Program-made: the position numbers and the translations under genes
Part shown: positions 28,506-36,745 of the stretch, in pieces
Layout of the letters: each line of letters starts with the position of its first letter
How positions within the stretch are numbered: the stretch's first letter is position 1
NCBI GenBank assembly: GCA_934096035.1
Contig: CAKOKX010000002.1
Coordinates: 62,001 to 126,000 of the forward strand
Direction of reading: 5' to 3'
Length of the DNA: 64,000 nucleotides
DNA from: an uncultured Bacilli bacterium
GTDB taxonomy: Bacteria > Bacillota_I > Bacilli_A > RF39 > UBA660
Notes under the pieces: model-generated
Told to the model about the DNA's origin: nothing
The model's database searches: none
Seen by the model: only the letters and a program-made list of their open reading frames with translations

Positions 28506-29768
28506 TTAATTTATAATAATCGGTAAACTTTTTGTTCCATCACCACTTACATAAGTTACTGATGTATCAAGATTAAAAACGGGTCTAACTCCATACGAAT
28601 CCATACCTACAAAACTATTAGTAACATTTCCATCCCTATGTATTCCAAACATCATCTCAGAATCATCTGTATATGGAGTTAATGTCCAATCATCAAAACC
28701 CATGTACATCCAATTTATTGTTATTGCTATTCTATAATCTTTTGTTGAATCACTACTATTATATCCTACTAATGTCCATGCACTAGGACCTGCAGCATAA
28801 TAATAATCTGATACATACATTAATCCTATTTTTGCATCATATGTTGTACTTGAGGCACTACTTCCTACTTCATATTGATATGCTGTTTTTGGTACTGAAG
28901 TTCCTATATTAGCCCATGAGCCGCCACCAACTTTCCATGTTGTTGTAATTATTTTTGATGCCCAAGTAGTTCCTATATTATTGATGAAACTTGTATTTAA
29001 GTTTGTTTTATTTAATTGACTTACACTCCAATCATTTGTTGAAGGACTGCTATTTAAATGATAAATATCAATATCTGTTAAAGCACCTTGATATTTTGAA
29101 GGTGGAGAATTATGATAAGAAAATTCTCCTGTGGTTCCTAATAAATTTCTATTTGCATAATCATATTTGATTAATTTTACTTTGCCATCTATTACACCAA
29201 TTATTCTATATAAATTATCTATTGGACATGGGTTTGTTGTTGAACCAAAGCATACAAAGTTATTTACTTGGTCGCTTGCTCCTGCATATCTATAACTATT
29301 ATCACCAGCTCCATTAGATAAACTTGATTTATGATAATAAATATTATTTTGCCCTTGTGTCCCAGTATATTGAGCAATTACACAATCTTTTAATGTTTTG
29401 TCACCACAAACCTCTGATAAAACTAAAAGTTTATCAAAATAAACATAACACTTATCTGATAAATTACCTAAAACTATCACTGCTTTCTTTGTATCATCCC
29501 AACTTATTTTTGAACCATTTTCACATCTCGATAATTCTGAATTAAACTTATAGCCTTCTGTTGGCCATTTACTCTGAGTAACTGTTTTATAATCTCCAGC
29601 TCCTGCTGTTTGTTCTAAATTCATGGATATTCCTTTAGTTATTTTAGTTTTATTATTAACACTATCTTCAACATAATTATTTGTAGTTTTAAAATAATTA
29701 AAACTTGTAAGAAATGTAATTAATAAAACTAAAGTAATTATTGATAATATAATATATTTTTTCTTCAT
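28506..29768 (-). CDS. Membrane-anchored surface protein with GVRPVFNL-type C-terminal domain
   Basis: The 420-residue protein has an N-terminal signal/anchor helix (about 4-24). An Asn/Ser/Thr/Tyr-rich extracellular region with paired cysteines follows (CGDKTLKDC, FVCFGSTTNPCPIDNLYRI). The C-terminal block AIGLMYVSDYY-like, then SYGVRPVFNLDTSV, resembles the DUF6273-like domain found in large families of gut Firmicute surface proteins. No sortase motif ends the protein; it finishes KSLPIIIN. The likely role is surface display; ligand unknown. It stands alone between tex and a metalloprotease-like gene, with its own terminator. Ribosome site GGAGATGAT. Confidence 0.75.
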   Translation of the reverse strand: MKKKYIILSIITLVLLITFLTSFNYFKTTNNYVEDSVNNKTKITKGISMNLEQTAGAGDYKTVTQSKWPTEGYKFNSELSRCENGSKISWDDTKKAVIVLGNLSDKCYVYFDKLLVLSEVCGDKTLKDCVIAQYTGTQGQNNIYYHKSSLSNGAGDNSYRYAGASDQVNNFVCFGSTTNPCPIDNLYRIIGVIDGKVKLIKYDYANRNLLGTTGEFSYHNSPPSKYQGALTDIDIYHLNSSPSTNDWSVSQLNKTNLNTSFINNIGTTWASKIITTTWKVGGGSWANIGTSVPKTAYQYEVGSSASSTTYDAKIGLMYVSDYYYAAGPSAWTLVGYNSSDSTKDYRIAITINWMYMGFDDWTLTPYTDDSEMMFGIHRDGNVTNSFVGMDSYGVRPVFNLDTSVTYVSGDGTKSLPIIIN

Positions 29769-29831
29769 TTAACATCATCTCCATTACAATATCACGCACA
29801 GATATTTTATTTTATATACTCATTTTAACCG

Positions 29832-29888
29832 AAAAAAAAAAAAAAAAAAAGCCCTATATTCGTGCAAACACACAATTTAGGGTTTTTT
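29832..29888 (-). terminator. Terminator with a 19-base T tract
   Basis: Minus-strand stem CCCTA/TAGGG (29882-29878 with 29856-29852), possibly extended by GTG/CAC. It is followed by 19 uninterrupted T (complement of 29832-29850), an unusually long homopolymer. It ends the gene at 29890-32373. Confidence 0.85.
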
Positions 29889-29889
29889 A

Positions 29890-32373
29890 TCATTCTTCTA
29901 GAATTTTAAAATCTTTTACATCACCTTTATCAAAATCATAATCAATCCATATAATAGCATTTTTAGTACCAGATAAATTCCAAACATACCAACTTAAATA
30001 CATTTTATCATTTATAATAATTGGTTCTACATAATAATTATAATAATCATAATTAATATCTTTTTTTAAATTATCTAAAAAATTTAATTCATAATCATAA
30101 TTATTTAATTCTTTATAGTATTTTGAATTATCAGCATTCATAAAATCCAGCATTGGTTTAAGTAAAAAAGCAAACTTTTTATCACTTAAATAATCTTCCT
30201 TAATATTTTTCTTATATAAATCAATTAATACATCTAATAAATAACCTGTATGTTTATAAGTTATATCTAAAGATGTTGTATCACTTAAAGCATTAAGAAC
30301 ATTCATAACAATTTTTTCATCATTAAATCCATCATATAAAACTTTAACAAAATAATTAGTATCATCATAATACCATTTATTTAAAGCACTTGAACCATAA
30401 ATATACTCTAAAGCCTCAAGATAATATGTACCAAAACTATAAGCACTAACATTTTTAGTAAAATACTTTGAAGCAAATATTTCAGCTCCTGCTTCTGTAA
30501 TATAATTAGTATATGCAAAACTTACATACTCACAATTATCTGGTATATTTAAAATAGCATCATATACATCAACTTTATTATCACATCTATATAAAGTTGT
30601 ACTTTGTTTATTATTAAAAGAAAAATCTACGAAATGTATAAGTTCATGATATAAAACACTATCTTTATCCGTTACTAAATCAATTCTTGTATCAAAGTCT
30701 TGATAAGTTCCAAAGGCTTTTCCATCCTGTAAAATATCAGCTTTGTTAATATTCAAATAACCAAGTTTATGTAAAAAATAGAATTCATCTAAATATTCTT
30801 TCTTATCCACTACAATTTCAAATATATCATAAACCTCTTTTTTATAATCAAGTAGCATATTATTATTTTCTACAATATAAGCATATTTTTTTAATAATTC
30901 TTCATTTTTATTTATTTTTAATTCTATCTTTTCTAAATCATATTTGTCTATAATATCATCTAAATCTATGTCATAAAAAACATCAAAATTAATCTTTTTT
31001 ATCTTATTATTTCCAAGTTTTATTATATATGTTTTATATAATGTTTCTAAAATTATATGTTCATCATTTATTTTAATATTTACAAAAATCTCATCTATAA
31101 TTTCTTTTCCATCTTTATATAAATAATGTTCATTTGCATTTTTAAATACATCACAATAACCATTATTATAGCAATTTATATTATAAAACCCTTTCGCTAT
31201 TTCATTTAAATTATTATCCAAAAAATAATATTTAAAGCTTTGATAGTCATAACCACTATATACATTATTAGTTAAATAACTTATATTTATATTTTCATTA
31301 ATATTTAATTGTTTTAAAGATTTATCATAATATTTATAAGTTGTACCATCACCAAGTAAATCGAAAACTGCTGCTACTTTAATATAATCACCTTCTAAAG
31401 TAATTTCTCCTCCACTAATTTCTTTATCTTTATAAAAAAGTATATAATTATCTGTATCAATGCCTAAAATAGCATCATCAAATAGAATTTTATAAGCATA
31501 CATACATTTATCAACAACAATTTTGTCGTTATTATCTTTTAATTTATAACCAGTTTGGCATTTATCTTTAGACATTTTATATTTATTATTTATTTTAGTA
31601 TTATCTTTATAAATTTTATCTCCATCTATATAATAAATAATATTATTATAAGTAAATATATTATATTCTGCATAATTAGTATTATCATAAGTAATACCTT
31701 CATATAAAACTTCTTTAGTTCTAGTATCAATTAAATAACCTTTATTATTTTTAGTAAATCTAAAATAAGTCATTCCTTCATCGTTATTATATAAAGAAGA
31801 ATTTTCAAAATTACTCCATAACACTTTTTTATTAATTAAATCAACAACTATACTTTTACTTTTCTTTTCATAAGATTCAATAATTAATAGATCATTGCCA
31901 AATTCTGCAAAATATTCAAAATTTCCAGTAAAATCTAATACATATATTTTATTTAAATTATTATCATAAATAGCATTATCCACCAAAACATATTTATTAT
32001 CATTAGCAACTTTTATTTGAGTTCCATTTATTAAAATTTCTCCATCTTTATTTATTATTTTTTTGATATTTTTATTAGTTACAATTATAAACCTTTTATC
32101 AAGTATTTCATAATTAGTAAACTCTTCAGTATACTCACTAATTATATTATCATTAAAATCATATATAACTAATTTATTACCTTCATCTTTAACATAAAAA
32201 TTTTCTCCAACACTAACATTAATATTATTTATTACAGTAACACTTTCAAATCCTAATACTTTTTCTTCATTTATACCCCTTTTGTCATTAAAAACAATAT
32301 AAATAGTCACAAAACTCCATATTACGAATAAAACTAAAGTACTAATTAACAATCTCTTTTTATTCTTTTTCAT
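29890..32373 (-). CDS. Membrane-anchored protein with propeller-like repeats and HExxH metalloprotease motif
   Basis: About 827 residues from ATG 32373, which directly follows the previous stop and has GGGGAAT upstream. An N-terminal membrane anchor (about 5-25) is followed by roughly 440 residues of short repeated strands, as in beta-propellers (e.g. IINKDGEILINGTQIK). Around residues 575-580 lies LYHELIHFVD, a zinc HExxH motif. About 55 residues later comes TEAGAEIFASKYF, whose glutamate could be the third ligand of a gluzincin. An extracellular protease role is inferred. No close family is recognised. Confidence 0.75.
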   Translation of the reverse strand: MKKNKKRLLISTLVLFVIWSFVTIYIVFNDKRGINEEKVLGFESVTVINNINVSVGENFYVKDEGNKLVIYDFNDNIISEYTEEFTNYEILDKRFIIVTNKNIKKIINKDGEILINGTQIKVANDNKYVLVDNAIYDNNLNKIYVLDFTGNFEYFAEFGNDLLIIESYEKKSKSIVVDLINKKVLWSNFENSSLYNNDEGMTYFRFTKNNKGYLIDTRTKEVLYEGITYDNTNYAEYNIFTYNNIIYYIDGDKIYKDNTKINNKYKMSKDKCQTGYKLKDNNDKIVVDKCMYAYKILFDDAILGIDTDNYILFYKDKEISGGEITLEGDYIKVAAVFDLLGDGTTYKYYDKSLKQLNINENINISYLTNNVYSGYDYQSFKYYFLDNNLNEIAKGFYNINCYNNGYCDVFKNANEHYLYKDGKEIIDEIFVNIKINDEHIILETLYKTYIIKLGNNKIKKINFDVFYDIDLDDIIDKYDLEKIELKINKNEELLKKYAYIVENNNMLLDYKKEVYDIFEIVVDKKEYLDEFYFLHKLGYLNINKADILQDGKAFGTYQDFDTRIDLVTDKDSVLYHELIHFVDFSFNNKQSTTLYRCDNKVDVYDAILNIPDNCEYVSFAYTNYITEAGAEIFASKYFTKNVSAYSFGTYYLEALEYIYGSSALNKWYYDDTNYFVKVLYDGFNDEKIVMNVLNALSDTTSLDITYKHTGYLLDVLIDLYKKNIKEDYLSDKKFAFLLKPMLDFMNADNSKYYKELNNYDYELNFLDNLKKDINYDYYNYYVEPIIINDKMYLSWYVWNLSGTKNAIIWIDYDFDKGDVKDFKILEE

Positions 32374-32374
32374 A

Positions 32375-32602
32375 TTATTTATTCCCCATATAATAAAGTC
32401 TTTCATTTAAATTATTTGCCACAAAATCTATTTCATCATATTCTTCATCATCTAAAAAAGAATCATCTAAATATCTATCAATAAGAAGTAATACTTCAGC
32501 TAAAGTCTTACATTTTGTTACATCAATATTACATTTATTTAATACACTAATTTCATAATCATTAATAACTATATTATCCCCATATTTTTTAAGTTCATCC
32601 AT
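32375..32602 (-). CDS. Small acidic protein of unknown function
   Basis: A 75-residue, strongly acidic protein (DDSFLDDEEYDEIDF) with no membrane segment and a good ribosome site (GGTGAGG). Its stop is one base from the start of the metalloprotease-like gene, so the two are coupled. It might be a cytoplasmic partner or regulator. No family is recognised. Confidence 0.65.
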   Translation of the reverse strand: MDELKKYGDNIVINDYEISVLNKCNIDVTKCKTLAEVLLLIDRYLDDSFLDDEEYDEIDFVANNLNERLYYMGNK

Positions 32603-32613
32603 ATCTTATAACC

Positions 32614-32865
32614 TCACCTTAATTCTATCACATCATAACAAAAAAATATAGGTCTTTTTATTTCATAAACACCTAAATCAGTTTTGTCTGCTATAACTTG
32701 AAAAGTAAAATTAGTATTATTAAAAAAATTAATAGCTATTTCAATTGAGTTTCTTCTTTTTACTCCAACCTCATAAACATCTTGTTTTATTTTTTCTTTG
32801 TCATAAAACAAAAGATCATCAATGTTTACTTTTAAACAATTAGCACCTTTTAACACTTTCGACAA
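32614..32865 (-). CDS. Small unknown ORF with uncertain start
   Basis: An 83-codon frame that begins at a TTG (32863-32865) without a clear ribosome site. The C-terminal half (RNSIEIAINFFNNTNFTFQV and EIKRPIFFCYD) reads like protein. It ends 11 bases before the next small gene, suggesting one transcript. It could be the 3' remnant of a longer gene, because the region upstream contains only the hsp20 terminator. Confidence 0.4.
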   Translation of the reverse strand: MSKVLKGANCLKVNIDDLLFYDKEKIKQDVYEVGVKRRNSIEIAINFFNNTNFTFQVIADKTDLGVYEIKRPIFFCYDVIELR

Positions 32866-32902
32866 AAAATATCAAAGCATTTAATTATCCAAAAAATATG
32901 CC

Positions 32903-32928
32903 AAAAAAATAAAGACCATTAAGGTCTT
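32903..32928 (-). terminator. Terminator after hsp20
   Basis: Minus-strand stem AAGACC/GGTCTT (32928-32923 with 32917-32912), 5-base loop, then TATTTTTTT. Confidence 0.85.
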
Positions 32929-32936
32929 CATATACA

Positions 32937-33311
32937 TTATTTTACTTCAATATATTTTTTATTTTTATCTTCATTTGCTTTTGAAACGCTTATTGTTAAA
33001 ATACCATCTTTAAATTCTGCTTCCATAGTATCTTCATCAATATCTTCTAAATGAAAACTTCTTTCAAGTCTTCCAAACATTTTTCTTTCTCTATGTAAAT
33101 ATTTTTTATTATCTTCATGTTTTTCATGATGTTCTGCTTTAACAACAATATTTCCTTTATTGCATTCAACTTTTATATCTTTCTTGTCATAGCCTGGAAC
33201 ATCCATTTCAATAAACACTTTATTATCTTTTTCAAAGATATCACATTTCATCTTATTTTCTTTTTCAAAATCACTTAACATATCATCAAAAAACATTCTA
33301 CTTGGTAACAT
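32937..33311 (-). CDS. hsp20: Hsp20/alpha-crystallin small heat-shock protein
   Basis: About 124 residues. The alpha-crystallin core is visible from VFIEMDVPGYDKKDIKVE to the C-terminal signature EAEFKDGILTISVSK. The N-terminal block MLPSRMFFDDMLSDF is typical. It is an ATP-independent chaperone that holds unfolding proteins. ATG 33311 is preferred over the ATG at 33320 because the AAGGAAG ribosome site is too close to the outer start. A CIRCE operator overlaps its promoter, so HrcA repression and heat induction are expected. Confidence 0.95.
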   Translation of the reverse strand: MLPSRMFFDDMLSDFEKENKMKCDIFEKDNKVFIEMDVPGYDKKDIKVECNKGNIVVKAEHHEKHEDNKKYLHRERKMFGRLERSFHLEDIDEDTMEAEFKDGILTISVSKANEDKNKKYIEVK

Positions 33312-33396
33312 AAATATCATCTTCCTTTCATATTTTCAAATCTTTACTATTACTTGAAAATGTTTTTTTTTGTTAATCTTCTCAATTAACACTACC

Positions 33397-33438
33397 ATTA
33401 TATTACTAATATTAGCACTTGTCAATAGCAAGTGCTAA
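33397..33438 (-). promoter_or_regulatory. hsp20 promoter with embedded CIRCE (HrcA) operator
   Basis: TTAGCACTT-N9-AAGTGCTAA (33412-33420 and 33430-33438) matches CIRCE (TTAGCACTC-N9-GAGTGCTAA) with one compensated change per arm. The minus-strand -35 TTGACA (33420-33425) lies inside it, 17 bases from -10 TATAAT (33397-33402). Confidence 0.93.
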
Positions 33439-33453
33439 TATTTCACAAAAATT

Positions 33454-35850
33454 TCACTTTTGAATACAATAACCAAAATTAGAACTTAATTTTTTTGATG
33501 AACTACAAATTGGTGGATCAAATACCCTCTGGCAAGAATAATATGAACCTATTTTAAATTTAGTATTTAATGTCCAACCACTATCACAACAATAATTAGT
33601 TCCTTCAACAATAACTTTATTACCCCATGCACTTTTAGGACAAGGTACTTCTAAATTTTTATCAGCAATATTATATAATGCTAAATCATTATAAACACAT
33701 TTATATTTATCTGTTGTAATATCATAAAATTTATATCCGCCATAACACTCTGATAATTCTGTATTATAATTTATTTTTTCTGAATTACTATAATTCTTAC
33801 AAACCGCATGCCCAATTGCAGACACAGAACATTCATTATACTTATTACATGCTTTTACCCAAAAATAGGTATCTCCGGTTCGATTAAGGTTAGTACGCAT
33901 TCCTATACATCTCGCTGGCATAGGATCTCCTTTCTTCAATCCAGAACAACCAGGAATCCAAGAAGAAGAACTCACACTTGGTGCAGTTTTATTGGTAGTA
34001 GCAGCATACCACGTTCCTATAGAAAGCGCAATAAAATTAGTATTTGCTGATAAAAAATATCTTCCAGTTGAACAATCATATGAAACATCATGCTCTGCAG
34101 AGGCAGGAATGTCTCTATCAATTTGCACTCTATAAGGCCCACCTTTTCCAATATTACCAACTGCATCTTTTGCAAAAACATAATAATATGCATATTCATT
34201 CCAAGTAATATCTCTACTAACATTCAAAGTCTTCGTAGTATTAACATCAATCCATTTTTGTGGTGTTTCATAACCTGTAACAGCATATGCAACAATTCCT
34301 GATTTACTATCTGTTATTTTCGCAGATAAAGTGTAATCTTCTCAAATAGTTTTATATGTTAAATCAGTAGATGTTAATGTTATAACTGGGGCATCATCAT
34401 CCAAATTTATCATATATTTACTTATTCCTGAACATGTATTATTAACAGTACAAGCTTTAACGTAAACATAAATTCCATATTGAGTTTTCTTTGCAGTCAT
34501 ACTTGTTCCAGTACTTGAAAGTTTTGATGGATTAGTTCCATAATAATATATCAAATTTTGTGAACCTTGATTCGTACTTTTCCATGATAATGTATAATCT
34601 TTGTCATGATATGATCCACTTACTTGACCATCTGATGCACTTATTACTGGATTTGTCGGGATTGTATCTACATTTATTTTATAGCTACTTATTCCTGAAC
34701 ACAAATTACTTTCTCTTGTACACGCTTTTACATACATTATTACATTATATTGATCTTTCTTAGCTACTACTGATGTACCTTTATTTGTCATTTTACTCTT
34801 ATCTGTTCCATAATAATATATTAATTCTTGAGTTCCATTATATGTACTTTTCCATGATAATATATAATCTTTACTATGAAAATTTCCACTTGTTATTCCA
34901 TCTGATGCACTTATTATTGGATTTTCAGGCTTTGCATCTATCGTAGAAATCGTCATTACTTTTTCATTTTCATTTCCTGCTATATCTTTTACACATATTT
35001 TATAATTACCATTTGATTTAATAGTTATTTTATTATGTGTATTATAACCAGTACACTTAGCTGTTTCTCCAACTATTACATAACCTCCAACTCCAGACCC
35101 TAATCCATCACTTGCTACTATTTCTATTTCTTTACTTTCACTCCAATTTGTATCATATTTTATTTCATTTATTATCGGAGCTTTTTTATCTATATTTACT
35201 ATTTGTGATGCCTCACTTACTTCATTATCTTTTGTTATTTTAGCTGTATAATTTATATTGGCTATCAAGTTTACATTTGTTTTTATAGTATCTTCTGTTG
35301 ATGATATTCCCGTATTACTTTTCCAACTTATTTCATATCCAGATTCTTTTGTTATTCTCTTTCCATTTACAAATTTTAACCCTATTGTTATATCATCTTT
35401 AAACCATTGTTCATTTTTTATATCATTACAATTATTTCCTACGACTTGACATATCACTAAGTTTTTTCTTCTTATATATTCATTACATGTTGTACCATTT
35501 TTTCCTACATTACTTCCAAATTTTGCTTTATATTCTCCATCTTCCCAGACTAAATCTATTATATAACAATTCATTGATTCTCTAGTTACTGGATCATATA
35601 TATCTGTTTCATCATCTGGTTTTATTAATCCAATCTTTATTAAGTCTTCTACACTTACTGCAGTGACATTTGTTTCATTAGCATATTCTATTGCTTTTGT
35701 TTCTAAATATGTTATTAAATTACTCTTTTCTTTTTCTAAAACACTATTTCTTATATTTATAAACACTGCTACTGATGCAGATATTAATATTGATAGTACT
35801 ACCAACACTGCAATAAGCTCTATTAATGTAAATCCTTTCATATTTTTCAT
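33454..35850 (-). pseudogene. Second pseudopilin-like surface protein gene, interrupted by in-frame TGA
   Basis: The frame opens MKNMKGFTLIELIAVLVVLS, a class III (type IV pilin) signal with glycine before the cleavage site and E5. It matches the 36746-39385 gene almost base for base over its first 438 codons. After two repeat domains it reaches a TGA (34342-34344, after DLTYKTI). The same frame continues without further damage (EDYTLSAKITDSKSGIVAYA) to the cysteine-rich C-terminus ending at 33454. So one base change splits an otherwise complete gene of about 800 codons. Its ribosome site GAGGAG lies in the end of the preceding gene. It may be a silent variant cassette. Confidence 0.8.
34536..35850 (-). 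repeat. 1.3-kb direct repeat, copy A (pilin-like gene 2)
   Basis: This segment matches 38071-39385 at a constant offset of 3535 bases. The only differences I found are at 35839-35840. It covers the prepilin signal, the external region and one and a half repeat domains. The other copy is listed separately. Confidence 0.9.
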
Positions 35851-35856
35851 GAATCA

Positions 35857-36714
35857 TTACTCCTCTGATACAGAACCACTACTAATTGTAATACATCTCG
35901 TATAATTACCTAAATATTGTATTTCACTTTCATTTCCTGCCATATCAGTTGCATAGCTCCAAACATTATAAGTTTTATCACAAGCTAAATCTTCTATTCT
36001 ATCCTTAAAATCACTTTTATTAGGAGCTTCATTATTTTCTGAAAAATAATAATATTTTTTATTCAAAAAGTAATTATCTTCATATGTAACTAAAACTGAA
36101 TCTTTCAAATTACTACTTTTATAAATCGGAGCTTCAACATCAACCATCACTTTAGTTTCTTTTACATAAGAAACATCATCAAAATTAATCATTACATTTA
36201 ATGTTGTATTAATATTATCAGTTATTTCCAATTCATTACTAACACTATTTACAGAACCATCAATACTATACCATTCTACTGAATTTATATCTTTTTCTTT
36301 ATAATATGAATTTCCATCATTTTTTAATTTAACTTTAATAGTACCGCCATTCTTATTCCATTCATTTAATTTAAAATTATCACTAGTTATTAACTCAATA
36401 ATAGGTCTTTTTGCTAACTCTTTCGATTTATCACAATCTGTTTCCTTTTTACTTATTTTATCATTATCAATAACATAAATATCGCATATATTTTCATTTG
36501 TATTGGTTATATAACCATTTTCTAATAAAGCTTCTATACTAACTTCAGTTTCTAAAGTATCATTATAATAATCTTGAAAATATTTACTTAACTCAGTTTT
36601 TTCTTTATTATTTTCACTTGGTTTATGATCAATATTTTTATATATTACTAACCCAATTATAACTCCCACAATAATGGCCCCACAAACAACAATTATTTTA
36701 TTTTTCGTTTTCAT
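35857..36714 (-). CDS. Membrane-anchored Ig-like protein in pilin gene cluster
   Basis: A 285-residue protein with an N-terminal membrane helix (about 6-26). It continues with a region similar in layout to the pilin-like neighbours: a helical ELSKYFQDYYNDTLETEVSIEALLENGYI stretch like the SVEDLIKIGLI block, then Ig-like strands. It ends with CDKTYNVWSYATDMAGNESE. It lacks the GFTLIE prepilin signal, so it may be an accessory or minor subunit with a normal anchor. It is flanked closely by two pilin-like genes in the same direction. Confidence 0.75.
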   Translation of the reverse strand: MKTKNKIIVVCGAIIVGVIIGLVIYKNIDHKPSENNKEKTELSKYFQDYYNDTLETEVSIEALLENGYITNTNENICDIYVIDNDKISKKETDCDKSKELAKRPIIELITSDNFKLNEWNKNGGTIKVKLKNDGNSYYKEKDINSVEWYSIDGSVNSVSNELEITDNINTTLNVMINFDDVSYVKETKVMVDVEAPIYKSSNLKDSVLVTYEDNYFLNKKYYYFSENNEAPNKSDFKDRIEDLACDKTYNVWSYATDMAGNESEIQYLGNYTRCITISSGSVSEE

Positions 36715-36745
36715 ATTTTCCTCCTCACATTATATTTTAACTACA

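Noticed and set aside
34342..34344. TGA read as tryptophan (Mycoplasma-type code)
   Set aside because: Other genes end normally with TGA (for example at 274-276 and 22996-22998) and tryptophan is coded by TGG throughout.
34560..34763. Plus-strand ORFs opposite the pilin-like genes (also 38793-38984, 37987-38298, 35258-35449)
   Set aside because: They mirror the repeats of the real minus-strand genes, have no ribosome sites and give hydrophobic, low-complexity peptides.
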